NCBI GenBank assembly: GCA_964476585.1
Contig: CAYZBF010000001.1
Span: forward strand, 90,310 to 154,309
From: CAYZBF01 sp964476585
GTDB taxonomy: Bacteria > Hydrothermota > UBA3072
DNA: 64,000 bases
Direction of reading: 5' to 3'
In this document: positions 45,730 to 55,249 of the stretch, piece by piece
Numbering within the stretch: the first letter of the stretch is position 1
Layout of the letters: each line of letters starts with the position of its first letter
Notes under the pieces: model-generated
Database searches by the model: none
What the model saw: the letters and a program-made list of their open reading frames with translations, nothing else
Told to the model about the DNA's origin: nothing
Position numbers and translations under genes: made by a program

Positions 45730-47076
45730 TTATCCTGCAATTAATGACCACAGGATATTTTCAGCCTCCACACCCATTTGCTGTAATAATGATGATTTAG
45801 CTCTAAGGAAATCATAAAAACTGGTTGTATATTGATTCCTTGATGTGGTCAAAAGCACCTCTGCATCAAGCAAATCAGTGGCAGTAACAACATTATTTTT
45901 AAAGCGTTCCTCCATTTGCTTGAAGGTCTCCTCTGCATATTCAAGCGCAATCTTCGAAGAATATACTGATTTTGCTGATGAGATTAAATTTAAAAGTGAA
46001 CTTTCGAGTGCCAGTTTAATTTCACTTTCAATAGAGTAATAAGAATATTCTGATTGTTTTAAATCATATCTTGCTTTACTTAAATTAGCGTTATTATCAA
46101 CTATTGGAAAGATTGGCATTGAAACTGACAACATAAGATTACCTTGTGAACTAAATTCATCCTCAATATTGCTTTTATCCCAAGCTTTGTTGTATGAAAG
46201 ATTAATTGATGGTAGAAACTCTCCAGCAGCTATTTGCAATAACTTTTTGTTCACTGATTTAGATAGAGAAGCCATTTTTAGATGAGGATTTTGCTCTATA
46301 CCGATTGATATAATCTCATCTACTAACTTATCAATTCCTTCCAGACTTATATTTTTAAGATTATTAAGGTAGGCTTCATAAGCTTCAAGTGACAGTTCCT
46401 CTGTCGTATAATCTGAAGGAATCCGTAAGAAGTTTGCCAGTTCTATGCGGCTAATTTCATATAGGTTATCGGTTTGAATTAAGGCCACTTCTTTTGTGGC
46501 TCTTTCTGCTTGCATCTTTATATAATCAGCCTTTGAAAGTGTTCCTAATTTATAACGCATTTCTGCAGTTCTTAGATGCTCATTTGATGCTGCCAAATCC
46601 TTTTGAGCAATATCTAATAGCTCTGAACTCTCTAATACTGCAAAAAACTTTGCTTCTGCATCAGCCAGTGTGAACAAACGTTCTTTGCTGTAACTGGCAT
46701 CGGCGTTTTTTGCTTGTTCACTTTTAATTCTTGACCCTAAATAATTCTTGCCTCCATTGAAAATTGGTTGGGATACAGAAATCCCATACGATTTCGAATC
46801 CTTAACTTCCATAGTTTCCATTGTAGAAGTAGATGAGATTGTCCTTTGGGGATCATATAAAGTATAACTACCTGTAAGATTAACTTTTGGAAGTAAATTA
46901 AAATTTGATTCCATTGCCTCTGCATGAGCCGCATTTCGCGCCTGCTCTTCTGCTAACAATTCTGGATTATTCATAAGAGCAATCTCCTTTACTTTTTCTA
47001 CTGTTAAATGCAATTCTTCTGCATTAAGCATAACGCTCAATAAAAATATTATCATTATCAAAAAAATCTTTTCCAT
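45730..47076 (-). CDS. TolC-family outer-membrane efflux protein
   Basis: 448 residues from ATG 47076 (MEKIFLIMIIFLLSVMLNAEE, a clean signal peptide; a longer frame to 47118 overlaps the permease). Two OEP repeats of long helices: LHLTVEKVKEIALMNNPELLAEEQAR ... ERLFTLADAEAKFFAVLESSELL and LVDEIISIGIEQNPHLKMASLSK ... SLLNLISSAKSVYSSKIALEYAEETFKQMEERFKN, NVVTATDLLDAEVLLTTSRNQY. Forms the outer-membrane exit duct for the adaptor/ABC pump encoded just upstream. Confidence 0.9.
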   Translation of the reverse strand: MEKIFLIMIIFLLSVMLNAEELHLTVEKVKEIALMNNPELLAEEQARNAAHAEAMESNFNLLPKVNLTGSYTLYDPQRTISSTSTMETMEVKDSKSYGISVSQPIFNGGKNYLGSRIKSEQAKNADASYSKERLFTLADAEAKFFAVLESSELLDIAQKDLAASNEHLRTAEMRYKLGTLSKADYIKMQAERATKEVALIQTDNLYEISRIELANFLRIPSDYTTEELSLEAYEAYLNNLKNISLEGIDKLVDEIISIGIEQNPHLKMASLSKSVNKKLLQIAAGEFLPSINLSYNKAWDKSNIEDEFSSQGNLMLSVSMPIFPIVDNNANLSKARYDLKQSEYSYYSIESEIKLALESSLLNLISSAKSVYSSKIALEYAEETFKQMEERFKNNVVTATDLLDAEVLLTTSRNQYTTSFYDFLRAKSSLLQQMGVEAENILWSLIAG

Positions 47077-47098
47077 ATTCACCTCACTTTTTCTTTTA

Positions 47099-48316
47099 TT
47101 ACTCATAACGTAAAGCATCTATAGGATTTAGATTGGAAGCCTTACGTGCAGGATAAAATCCAAAAAATACACCCACAATAGCAGCAAAACCGAATGCCAG
47201 AAAGACCATTAAAGGATTTATTATTGTTGAAAGACCCATGAAATTGCTGAGCATAAAAGCAAACAAAAACGAAATCATTACTCCAATCATTCCACCAGTG
47301 AGACTTAATACTGTTGCTTCAGTAAGAAATTGAAATAGCACATCACTACCCCTTGCTCCCAGTGCTAGTCTTATTCCTATCTCACGGGTTCGTTCAGTAA
47401 CAGAAACCAGCATAATATTCATTATTCCAATCCCACCAACTATGAGGGATACGCAGGCGATTGCACCGAGTAGCAAGGTCATTGTTTTAGATGTTGATGT
47501 TGCCATATCAATAATATCTGTCTGGTTTCTTACTGTGAAGTCATCTTCTTCTCCGTATTCTATTCTATGTGCCTCTCTAAGTAGATAATTTATCTCTTCC
47601 TCTGCAGCATCCATCTGTTCTACAGAAATAGCACTTGCGTACATCATGTTTATATAACGCCCTCCTTTTAGTCGGTACAAAACGGTTGTTGATGGCGCAA
47701 GTATCACATCATCCTCATCCCTACCCATTATATTTTGCCCCTTTTCAGAGAGCACACCAATCACATTAAAGGGAATGTTTCGAATCCTAATCTTTTCTCC
47801 GATAGGGTCCTGATCTGGGAATAGTTCCTCTGCTACAGTCATTCCAAGTACAGCTACTTTTCTTCTTGAGCGTACATCCTTCTCTGTGAAAAACTCACCA
47901 GATTCAAGTTCCCAATCACGTATTATGAGATAATCGGGAGATGCTCCGCTAATAGAAGTGTTCCAATTATTACCCCCACCAATCACCTGGTCACTCGAAC
48001 TTACAATAGGAGAAACAGCCTCGATATATTGCGACTCTTCTACAATTTTATCAGCATCATCAAGAGTTAGTCGGTTCTCACTCCCGGCTCCCCGGCTAAC
48101 TCCATGAGCCTGACTTGCCCCCGGGAAAACAATAAGTAGATTTGTCCCGAGTGAAGATATTTGATTCTCAATATCTGCCTGTGCTCCCTCACCAATTGAA
48201 ACCATAATTATCACTGAAGCAACTCCTATTATTATTCCAAGGGAAGTCAACAGACTTCGTGTTTTACTCTTGAGAAGACTCTTAAGAGCTACTTTAATTA
48301 GATTTATCCATTTCAT
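47099..48316 (-). CDS. MacB-type ABC transporter permease
   Basis: 405 residues: N-terminal helix (LLTSLGIIIGVASVIIMVSIGEGA), a MacB periplasmic core domain (about 45-250, with SPDYLIIRDWELESGEFF and VAVLGMTVAEELF), then the FtsX-like C-terminal membrane domain with three helices (LLLGAIACVSLIVGGIGIMNIMLVSVTERTREIGIRLALGA is the hallmark). In MacAB-TolC systems it works as a mechanotransmitter, driving substrate out from the periplasm. Start overlaps the ATPase stop by 4 bases. Confidence 0.92.
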   Translation of the reverse strand: MKWINLIKVALKSLLKSKTRSLLTSLGIIIGVASVIIMVSIGEGAQADIENQISSLGTNLLIVFPGASQAHGVSRGAGSENRLTLDDADKIVEESQYIEAVSPIVSSSDQVIGGGNNWNTSISGASPDYLIIRDWELESGEFFTEKDVRSRRKVAVLGMTVAEELFPDQDPIGEKIRIRNIPFNVIGVLSEKGQNIMGRDEDDVILAPSTTVLYRLKGGRYINMMYASAISVEQMDAAEEEINYLLREAHRIEYGEEDDFTVRNQTDIIDMATSTSKTMTLLLGAIACVSLIVGGIGIMNIMLVSVTERTREIGIRLALGARGSDVLFQFLTEATVLSLTGGMIGVMISFLFAFMLSNFMGLSTIINPLMVFLAFGFAAIVGVFFGFYPARKASNLNPIDALRYE

Positions 48317-49089
48317 TTTTTTAATATCTCCTCTTCTTGTATTTCTTTATTAACCTTATTAGACGGAAGCACTTTAAGGTCATCCAGAGCGTTGTGCCTA
48401 TCCAGAACATTAGAATCATCCTGAATAAGTCCATCATGGAGTTCGACAATCCTTTTAGCATACTGTGCAATGTCATTTTCATGAGTTACCATAACGATTG
48501 TGATACCCTGGTCATTTAGCTCTTGAAAAACTGACACCACTTCAATTGATGTTCTACTGTCAAGGTTTCCTGTAGGTTCATCAGCAAGTATAATTGATGG
48601 TTTGTTAACGAGAGAACGCGCAATCGCCACCCTCTGTTGCTCTCCACCAGAAAGCTGATTGGGTTCATGATCCATTCGTTCATATAGACCAACACGTTCC
48701 AGTGCCCATTTTGCTCTTTCTATTGGATTTTTAATTCTACCCGTTCTATCATATAACAATGGCAGTTCAACATTCTCAAGGGCAGATGTTCGTGGTAAAA
48801 GGTTATATATTTGAAACACGAAGCCAATCTTTTGATTTCGAATATCCGCATACTCGTTTTTTGAAAGCCCGCTCGTTTTCACACCATCAAGGCAATACTC
48901 ACCTGATGTAGGTTCATCAAGACATCCCAGGATATTCATAAGTGTTGATTTTCCACTACCTGATGCACCCATAATTGCTACAAACTCACCATTTCTAATG
49001 GTTAGGTCAATACCTCTTAAAGCATGCACTGCAACTCCATCTGTCCTGTAAGTCTTTTTAATTCCTTTTGTCTCTATTATTTTTTTCAT
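48313..49089 (-). CDS. ABC transporter ATP-binding protein, LolD/MacB type
   Basis: 258 residues: Walker A GASGSGKST, Q-loop GFVFQIYNLLPRTSALENVELPL (typical of the LolD/MacB group), signature LSGGEQQRVAIARSLV, Walker B IILADEPTGNLD, H-loop VTHE. Pairs with the permease encoded next. Separate ATPase and permease genes differ from fused MacB of enterobacteria. It starts 15 bases after the adaptor gene. Confidence 0.93.
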   Translation of the reverse strand: MKKIIETKGIKKTYRTDGVAVHALRGIDLTIRNGEFVAIMGASGSGKSTLMNILGCLDEPTSGEYCLDGVKTSGLSKNEYADIRNQKIGFVFQIYNLLPRTSALENVELPLLYDRTGRIKNPIERAKWALERVGLYERMDHEPNQLSGGEQQRVAIARSLVNKPSIILADEPTGNLDSRTSIEVVSVFQELNDQGITIVMVTHENDIAQYAKRIVELHDGLIQDDSNVLDRHNALDDLKVLPSNKVNKEIQEEEILKK

Positions 49090-49104
49090 TATAGAATTTA
49101 TCTC

Positions 49105-50373
49105 CTACCTGCCTGGAGGTCCAGGCATGAATAGATTTCTACTATTTGATTTAGTTTCTTCCTCTTTATACTGAGTGACCTTACTTATTATCCTCATACC
49201 CTCTTGCACTGGAATATGAGTTCCCACTATTTCAGTATTCTTTCCATCTGTTGCACCTATCCTGACAGGGATTGCATTTATATTTCCATTCCCGTCCATG
49301 CTCCATAAGATCTTTAAATCTTCGGTGATTTCTCTTTCCGTTGATAATCCACCAGGACTCATTAATTGTCTTTGTGCCATTCTCTCCCTATTTATTGCCT
49401 TAAGTGAATCGGGGAGTTTTTCAAATCGATTCTTCCTGAATTCTATAAGCATCTCTTGAGTAGGATTAAATGAAAATACAGAATTATTAACCATGAGGAC
49501 ATCCTTTCTTTGTTCAACCAGGAATTCAACATCAGCAGTCATACCGGGGAGAAGTAAACCTTCTTCGTTCAATGCATCCACTATAACAGTATACATAACA
49601 ACATTCTGAATTGTTGAAGGTTGAAGTCGTATCTCTCTTACAACACCACTAAAAGTTTCTTCTGGGTAAGCGAGCACAGTAAAACGAACCTCCTGCCCTT
49701 CCTTGATCAATCCAATATCACTCTCGTCTACAGAAACATGTATCTCCATCTCTGATAGGTCCTCAGCAATAATGAATAGAGTCGGTGTTGAAAAACTAGC
49801 TGCAACAGTTTGACCTGGTTCAATACTCCTATCTATAACAGTTCCATCAATAGGTGAATTAATTACTGCATATTCAAGGTTTGCTTGTGCACGTTTTAGA
49901 TTTGCTTCAGCAGACAATAAAGATGCTCGGGCTGTTTCTTTACTTGTTCTAAAGGAGTTCATTTCGAACTCCGAAATTAAGTCCTTCTCATATAATTTAA
50001 GATTGTTCTCAAAATCAAAGAGTGCGAGTTCGTATTGATTTTTTGCTTTTATCACATTTGCTTCTGCCTCTTTAACTGATGCAGCGAGTAAAGTTGTATC
50101 AAGAACTGCTAAAACCTGACCTTTCTCCACTTTATCATTAAAATCAGCGAATACTTTATCTATTGTCCCAGAAACCTGAGTACCAACTTCCACTGTTCTA
50201 ACTGGTCTAAGCTCACCAGTACTGGAAACGATATTTTCAATATCACCACGCTCAATCTCCACAAATTCAAATTTACTTTCTGGATTTGGACCTCTCATTG
50301 TACCTAGTAATATCAATCCAATAGAAATAAAGATAACAATTCCGATTATGATTATAAATTTTTTCTTTCTCAT
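49105..50373 (-). CDS. Periplasmic adaptor protein, HlyD/MacA type
   Basis: 422 residues: N-terminal anchor (FIIIIGIVIFISIGLILLG), lipoyl half-motifs (VSSTGELRPVRTVEVGTQVSGTIDKVFADFNDKVEKGQVLAVLD; YAVINSPIDGTVIDRSIEPGQTV), a coiled-coil hairpin between (about 90-150), a beta-barrel domain (DESDIGLIKEGQEVRFTVLAYPEETFSGVV) and a membrane-proximal domain. Connects the inner-membrane ABC pump to TolC. First gene of the efflux operon. AGGAGG before the ATG, and an ECF-type promoter at 50432-50460. Confidence 0.92.
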   Translation of the reverse strand: MRKKKFIIIIGIVIFISIGLILLGTMRGPNPESKFEFVEIERGDIENIVSSTGELRPVRTVEVGTQVSGTIDKVFADFNDKVEKGQVLAVLDTTLLAASVKEAEANVIKAKNQYELALFDFENNLKLYEKDLISEFEMNSFRTSKETARASLLSAEANLKRAQANLEYAVINSPIDGTVIDRSIEPGQTVAASFSTPTLFIIAEDLSEMEIHVSVDESDIGLIKEGQEVRFTVLAYPEETFSGVVREIRLQPSTIQNVVMYTVIVDALNEEGLLLPGMTADVEFLVEQRKDVLMVNNSVFSFNPTQEMLIEFRKNRFEKLPDSLKAINRERMAQRQLMSPGGLSTEREITEDLKILWSMDGNGNINAIPVRIGATDGKNTEIVGTHIPVQEGMRIISKVTQYKEEETKSNSRNLFMPGPPGR

Positions 50374-50431
50374 ATACTCCTCCTATTCATTTATTTTTTA
50401 TTATTGTTATTTTGATTATCATTTTTGAGGT

Positions 50432-50460
50432 AAGACCCACGATATGTGGGGATGGTTCCA
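50432..50460 (-). promoter_or_regulatory. ECF-type promoter of the efflux operon
   Basis: On the minus strand GGAACC (complement of 50455-50460), a 17-base spacer, and GTCTTA (complement of 50432-50437). Hexamers and spacing match the sites at 51460-51488 and 55744-55772. The start would be near 50425, about 50 bases before the adaptor ATG. Confidence 0.7.
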
Positions 50461-50624
50461 TATTTTAAACTCAGAATATAAACTGTATTTTTTTACTTCA
50501 TTTTGTTAATAAATCCTTAAGTGGTTTGACAGCTTCAATAAGACAATTCAAAATCTATTATATTTTTTTATTCACTTACTTACCTTCTCATTTTAGAAAC
50601 GCAGCACAGATATAATAACACTAT

Positions 50625-51407
50625 CTATTCAAGCTTACCTTCAACGCTTGTTTCCTGATAGATTTTTGCATTAAATTCTGGACCCGGTAACCCACTTATT
50701 GAACCTGAAAGTATAATTGTATAACTAACACCTGGAATCAAAGTCATTGCATCAACATGGAGTAGCTCTGAACCAGTATCTGAAGAAACTACGCTATACT
50801 CATAAGTTCCTGCATCGAGTTCAGTATAGGTTGAATTTTGATATTGAGAAAGATTTGTTACAGTAAAAACGCCCTTATCTCCTACTATATCTAATTCTGG
50901 TACATCAGCAGAAGCATGAAGAAATCGTAAGAAGACCTTCCCAGAAGAAGGAGTAATAGTTGTATCAGAAATAACTAATAATGAAGGATTTATGGTTGTT
51001 CCGAAATCGGTAGCTAAAATTGAGTATTTTCCATCTTCTTCCAAGGTAATGGTTGCACTAGCAACAACCAAATTCGTCCCAGATAAATAAGCCCTGAAAT
51101 TTCTGTTTGAGTCAGCAACAAAATAATAATAACCATATTGTTCACCATAAGTTACTTCATAAACAATTCCATAATAATAATCATCATCTAAATCCTTATA
51201 GATAAAATCGATTTCATCTGTGCTTGCAGCCATATGGATAAAGCGAACATAAACTAATTCATCATCTTCAGTACCGGTTATAGTTTCACAATCTGTTACT
51301 AATAGTCCAACGATTGTTAATAATATTACAATAATATTTGTACAACTTATAGCCTTCGTTTTAGAGTTTGACTGAACTAATCTATGTTTTAAGAAAACAT
51401 AATTCAT
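50625..51407 (-). CDS. DUF4397-domain exported protein
   Basis: 260 residues: N-terminal hydrophobic segment (TNIIVILLTIVGLLVTDC; the cysteine might be a lipidation site although the -1 residue is Asp). Two DUF4397 beta-sandwich units follow: VRFIHMAASTDEIDFIYKDL and VFLRFLHASADVPELDIVG, the RFLHASxDxPxxDV motif, then VSYTIILSGSISGLPG. These domains are found on bacterial and archaeal surface proteins; function unknown. Preceded by AGGAGG and by an ECF-type promoter, so likely part of the same stress regulon as the efflux operon. Confidence 0.75.
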   Translation of the reverse strand: MNYVFLKHRLVQSNSKTKAISCTNIIVILLTIVGLLVTDCETITGTEDDELVYVRFIHMAASTDEIDFIYKDLDDDYYYGIVYEVTYGEQYGYYYFVADSNRNFRAYLSGTNLVVASATITLEEDGKYSILATDFGTTINPSLLVISDTTITPSSGKVFLRFLHASADVPELDIVGDKGVFTVTNLSQYQNSTYTELDAGTYEYSVVSSDTGSELLHVDAMTLIPGVSYTIILSGSISGLPGPEFNAKIYQETSVEGKLE

Positions 51408-51459
51408 TTTTCCTCCTTCCCTTGTTTATTAAATGTTTTAGGTAGCTCTTATTTTTATT

Positions 51460-51488
51460 TAAGACCCGGGATTAATAGGAATGGTTCC
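51460..51488 (-). promoter_or_regulatory. ECF-type promoter of the DUF4397 gene
   Basis: On the minus strand GGAACC (complement of 51483-51488), 17 bases, GTCTTA (complement of 51460-51465). Start near 51453, about 46 bases before the ATG at 51407. It lies between this gene and the end of the protease/propeller/barrel gene. Confidence 0.7.
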
Positions 51489-51498
51489 AGATTTTTAA

Positions 51499-54279
51499 CT
51501 AAAATGGAAATCCCAGGTAGAAATCATAATAAGTCTCATTAGAGATTTTATTCAAATTAGTTCTTTTTGAGATATCAAAATTCAGCATTGTAATTCCAAG
51601 ATTTAGGCGCGTCTCTAAACCAAATGACATAATGGGATCTGCAAGTTCTAAGGCGGAATTATCTGTATTAAAAAACTTAAAATCTTCATAATTATATATA
51701 GCCCCACCTATATCCATGAATAACGCTCCCTCTATACCTCCAAATGAGACCGGAGGTAAACCCATCTCTAATTTTTTTATAAGAGGAAAACGTAATTCGA
51801 GGTTTAAAAACCCTGCTGTTGTTCCATATATATAATCATAAGGGTACCCTCTTATAGAACGCGCACCACCAAGACCTACTGTAGAAAAACTCCTATTATC
51901 CTCACCCCAGCTGTGAAGTAGAAAGAGACGGGCAGCAAAGTTCCAATCCCCTGAAAGATACCAGTACTTCCTGAAATCTAACCATACATTATCAACATCC
52001 CAGAAATCTTTTCCATTAATTAAACTCCTCTCATAAGTTATACACCCTCTAAAACCTTTTATTGGTGCCGTATATCCTGATATAGTATTATCTCTTACAT
52101 ATGAAATAGAACCAAAGGTTCCGTAAGAAATATCTGTGGCAACCGCTACCCAACCATAAAATGGGTCAAACTCATATATCTCCCCGCCAAGCCTGTATCC
52201 GGAGAGCCCAAATTCAAAACGGTTGAAACGATCCAGCGGATACCAGACCTCGCCTCCAAGAGCCCAGATGTCTCCTCTTATGATATTATTTCCATAAAGA
52301 AAATAGTCTTTCTGTCTTATAATATAAAGTGCATAGTCTAACCTATGTTTGAGATATAAATACTGAATATAAAAATCACTACTGATAAGGTTCGTACTAT
52401 TAAATAAAGCATATAATTGATGATTACCTAACATATCACTCACACCAAGCTCAAGGTATCCATATAAACCATAATCTGAGTAATACCCTAAGGTGGTAGA
52501 TAAGTAATCTACTCCAAATTTTAGAGGTGCTTTCTTTCTTTTGCTATTCTCATCTATAGAGACATCTATATTTTCAGTTGCAAATTCCTTTGGAGGGTTG
52601 GGTTCTTTACCTTTTAATTCCTCTACATTCTCTAAGAGAAATATATCCCAACCCACATTCGAATACACAGAAATTGCAAATTTCCCAGTTGGTGAGGTGG
52701 AGAATGATTCTAATGAGCCTATAAGATCAGTAAGCTGTTTAACAATCCCGGAATCTGGTTTGTATTCATATAAGTTCTTTCCACCATCTCTATATGAGAT
52801 AAAATACACCTTAGAATTATAGACTTGTGGATTTAGAATCTTTTCACCAAAATCAAGGTATTCTCTTACATTACCTCTTAAATCGGTTATGTATAGTTTT
52901 CTTTTTTCATAATTCCATTCTTTAAAGTTTGGACGATCACTCACAAATAAAAGAGAATCTCCCTTCCATGAAGGCTCTCCATCGGAATATCTATCGTGAG
53001 TTACATTATTAAGAGTTTCATCTTTTAAGTTATATACATAAATATCAGAAGCTCCATTCTTTAGTCCCATAAAAGCTATCTTCGAACCATCAGGAGACCA
53101 CTCAGGCCATCTGATTCTATCAAGGGGAAGTTCTAACCTATCTTTTACTTTTCTATTACTAAAATCATATATATAGAGGACATCTTTCCCCTTTTCCAAT
53201 GCAGCAAATACAATAGACTGACCATCTGGTGAAAAATCAAGATGTCCATCCATAAGATGAAGTGATTCAAATTTTGTGCTTCGTCCTCCTTTTATCAAAA
53301 GTCCTAAATCTTCACTATTTATTGCAGAAACAACACGTATCTGAACTTCCTCAGTCCTATCAGTATAATAAACAATCTTATCACCTGTTGGAGAAATCGC
53401 TGGAGCATAGTTATAGATATTTTTAGACTCCTTATGGGTTACAATAGGAGTTGCTATATTCTCTATATCATCTTTAACACCTACAAGTGGCCAATATTCC
53501 TTCTTCAAGCTCTTTATCCATTCCTCGCTGAATTTATCTTCATCCATGCCGAGAACCTGTCTTATAGCTCCAGATAAATTACCCGTGACCTTAACTTTAT
53601 TCATCAATTCCCCGATTTTCTTCTCACCATATCGATCTTTAATGAAGTTAAGTATAGATTGACCCTCTTTGTAAACTACATAACCACTAGCATAATTCAG
53701 AATTGAAATAGGATATAATCTATCATTAAGCACAGCATCCCTTATAAAGGATTCCGCACCCTCATCCCAACCCATTGATTCGAATTCTGCCATACCTTCA
53801 ATGAACCATAAAGGTATCCTAAGTGTTGCTGCTCTTTGGAGTGCTCCCATACCTCTACCATAGAGTATTCTATACTGGAATACATGCACCAATTCATGAT
53901 AAAGAACATGTCTGAAATCTGAATAGGAACCATTAAATGGCAGTACTATTCTATTTTTGAATATCTCGGTAAAACCTCCAACTGATTCTGGTATCCTATC
54001 CAGAATTACATTGGTCCCCTCAAAATCCGGATGAGATTTATAAATTAAAACAGGTATTTTTTCCTCATTTTTCCCTCCCTTATAAGCAAACCTCTCTTTT
54101 AGCCTATCATATGCTTCTTCAAGAACATCTTCAGCAAAAGGCAATAAAACCTCTCCAGATTTATAATAATATATATCAAAGTGTTCGGTTTCTTTCACGA
54201 ACCATTCAAATTGACCGTATTGTATCTTATTTTGCCCAAAGTAATACTGTGATAACAAAAGCATGAATAAAATCATCAT
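51499..54279 (-). CDS. Exported peptidase-MA-like / PD40 propeller / Omp85-like barrel protein
   Basis: About 926 residues from ATG 54279 (MMILFMLLLSQYYFGQ signal peptide; the frame extends to 54324 without a better start). Domain 1 (about 20-240) is a gluzincin with FRHVLYHELVHVFQYRILYG (HExxH) and WFIEGMAEFESMGW (third zinc ligand Glu). Domain 2 (about 270-560) has PD40/TolB-like repeats (YAPAISPTGDKIVYYTD, DGHLDFSPDGQSIVFAA, WPEWSPDGSKIAFMG). Domain 3 (about 600-926) is an Omp85-like barrel with GLGGARSIRGYPYDYIYGT (GGxxSxRGY motif) and LRFPL, ending in FYLGFPF. This three-part build is known in FCB-group and related bacteria but its substrate is not. It has no ECF-type promoter of its own that I can see. 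Confidence 0.8.
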   Translation of the reverse strand: MMILFMLLLSQYYFGQNKIQYGQFEWFVKETEHFDIYYYKSGEVLLPFAEDVLEEAYDRLKERFAYKGGKNEEKIPVLIYKSHPDFEGTNVILDRIPESVGGFTEIFKNRIVLPFNGSYSDFRHVLYHELVHVFQYRILYGRGMGALQRAATLRIPLWFIEGMAEFESMGWDEGAESFIRDAVLNDRLYPISILNYASGYVVYKEGQSILNFIKDRYGEKKIGELMNKVKVTGNLSGAIRQVLGMDEDKFSEEWIKSLKKEYWPLVGVKDDIENIATPIVTHKESKNIYNYAPAISPTGDKIVYYTDRTEEVQIRVVSAINSEDLGLLIKGGRSTKFESLHLMDGHLDFSPDGQSIVFAALEKGKDVLYIYDFSNRKVKDRLELPLDRIRWPEWSPDGSKIAFMGLKNGASDIYVYNLKDETLNNVTHDRYSDGEPSWKGDSLLFVSDRPNFKEWNYEKRKLYITDLRGNVREYLDFGEKILNPQVYNSKVYFISYRDGGKNLYEYKPDSGIVKQLTDLIGSLESFSTSPTGKFAISVYSNVGWDIFLLENVEELKGKEPNPPKEFATENIDVSIDENSKRKKAPLKFGVDYLSTTLGYYSDYGLYGYLELGVSDMLGNHQLYALFNSTNLISSDFYIQYLYLKHRLDYALYIIRQKDYFLYGNNIIRGDIWALGGEVWYPLDRFNRFEFGLSGYRLGGEIYEFDPFYGWVAVATDISYGTFGSISYVRDNTISGYTAPIKGFRGCITYERSLINGKDFWDVDNVWLDFRKYWYLSGDWNFAARLFLLHSWGEDNRSFSTVGLGGARSIRGYPYDYIYGTTAGFLNLELRFPLIKKLEMGLPPVSFGGIEGALFMDIGGAIYNYEDFKFFNTDNSALELADPIMSFGLETRLNLGITMLNFDISKRTNLNKISNETYYDFYLGFPF

Positions 54280-54432
54280 AGCTTTCCTATGATAAATCTG
54301 ATTATATTTAAAGTAAAAAAACAATTCAGTATTTTAGTATCAAAATATTCTTTATTATATCTCATCCTGAAAGTAAAAAATTCAATTATATCCTTTTAAA
54401 CGTTAACAATAAAGACTTGGTTCGGTTTAATA

Positions 54433-54723
54433 TCAAAATGCTTCTTCTATAAATTCATCGATTTCTTCAGAAAAGACTGTTGTATTTTCTCCACCATAAA
54501 TAGCACTCACAAGCTGATATTCCCAGGAATTCCTCATTGATACACCAGGGATTAAATATAAACCTACAGTGAATAAAATTACTACCATTCCAACCAATGA
54601 ACCTATAATACTACGTCTCTTTATATCCCTGTGCCTCTTTTCAAGGATTACCTGATGTGCAATCTGCTTGTTCCACTCGGGGTTATTAATTCTTTCATCT
54701 ATTTCATTATAAAATTTACTCAT
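54433..54723 (-). CDS. Small membrane protein, candidate anti-sigma factor
   Basis: 96 residues: about 38 charged cytoplasmic residues (MSKFYNEIDERINNPEWNKQI), one transmembrane helix (SIIGSLVGMVVILFTVGLYLI) and about 35 extracytoplasmic residues. It begins inside the last codons of the sigma factor gene (8-base overlap). Place, size and topology match membrane anti-sigma factors, but no zinc-anti-sigma (HxxxCxxC) motif is present, so the function is inferred from position only. Confidence 0.6.
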   Translation of the reverse strand: MSKFYNEIDERINNPEWNKQIAHQVILEKRHRDIKRRSIIGSLVGMVVILFTVGLYLIPGVSMRNSWEYQLVSAIYGGENTTVFSEEIDEFIEEAF

Positions 54724-55249
54724 ATTCCCCCCCTTTTTTTAGTATATTAGAAAGCATCTCTTTACCTCTATGTGTTCTCGATTTCACTGTTCCGCGAGAT
54801 ATGGAAAGTGACTCTGCTATCTGTTTTTCATTATATCCCTTTACATATAATGAGAAAACATCTTTGTATTTATCTGGCAACTCAACAATTGCGTTTTTCA
54901 ATTTTTGAATACTTTCATTTCTACTCATTTCATCATCAACATTATAAAAAAACTCTTTGGTATAGGATTTAACTCTCCTCTCCGCATATTTTTCCCTTCT
55001 TTCCTCTTCCCTTTTTAACTTTTTATTCATTCGTAAAGACTCATTTTTCGCAATAACATAAAGCCATGAACTTAGTTTTGCCTCTTCCTTGAATTTGTTT
55101 TTAACCAAACTCTTATATGCACGTATATAGGTCTCCTGAGCTACATCATCTATAGCGTAAAAATAATCATTAAAAAGATGCTTTTTTATTGCAGATAAAA
55201 CTATACCTTTTGTTTTCTCAACAATTTTTGCAAAAGTCTTTTCATTCAT
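54716..55249 (-). CDS. ECF-type RNA polymerase sigma factor
   Basis: 177 residues. Region 2 (YFYAIDDVAQETYIRAYKSLVKNKFKEEAKLSSWLYVIAKN) binds the -10 element and core polymerase; region 4 (LPDKYKDVFSLYVKGYNEKQIAESLSISRGTVKSRTHRGKEML) binds the -35 element. No region 1.1 or 3, as in ECF sigmas. Middle gene of a three-gene operon: Spy-like lipoprotein, sigma, membrane protein. Its ATG overlaps the Spy-like stop (TAATG). An ECF-type promoter lies before the operon and two similar ones before the efflux and DUF4397 genes, which suggests autoregulation. Confidence 0.92.
   Translation of the reverse strand: MNEKTFAKIVEKTKGIVLSAIKKHLFNDYFYAIDDVAQETYIRAYKSLVKNKFKEEAKLSSWLYVIAKNESLRMNKKLKREEERREKYAERRVKSYTKEFFYNVDDEMSRNESIQKLKNAIVELPDKYKDVFSLYVKGYNEKQIAESLSISRGTVKSRTHRGKEMLSNILKKGGEYE

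Noticed and set aside
54340..54432. Fourth ECF-type promoter before the protease/propeller/barrel gene
   Set aside because: A GAACC and a GTCTT occur on the minus strand but lie next to each other rather than 17 bases apart, so they do not match the motif.
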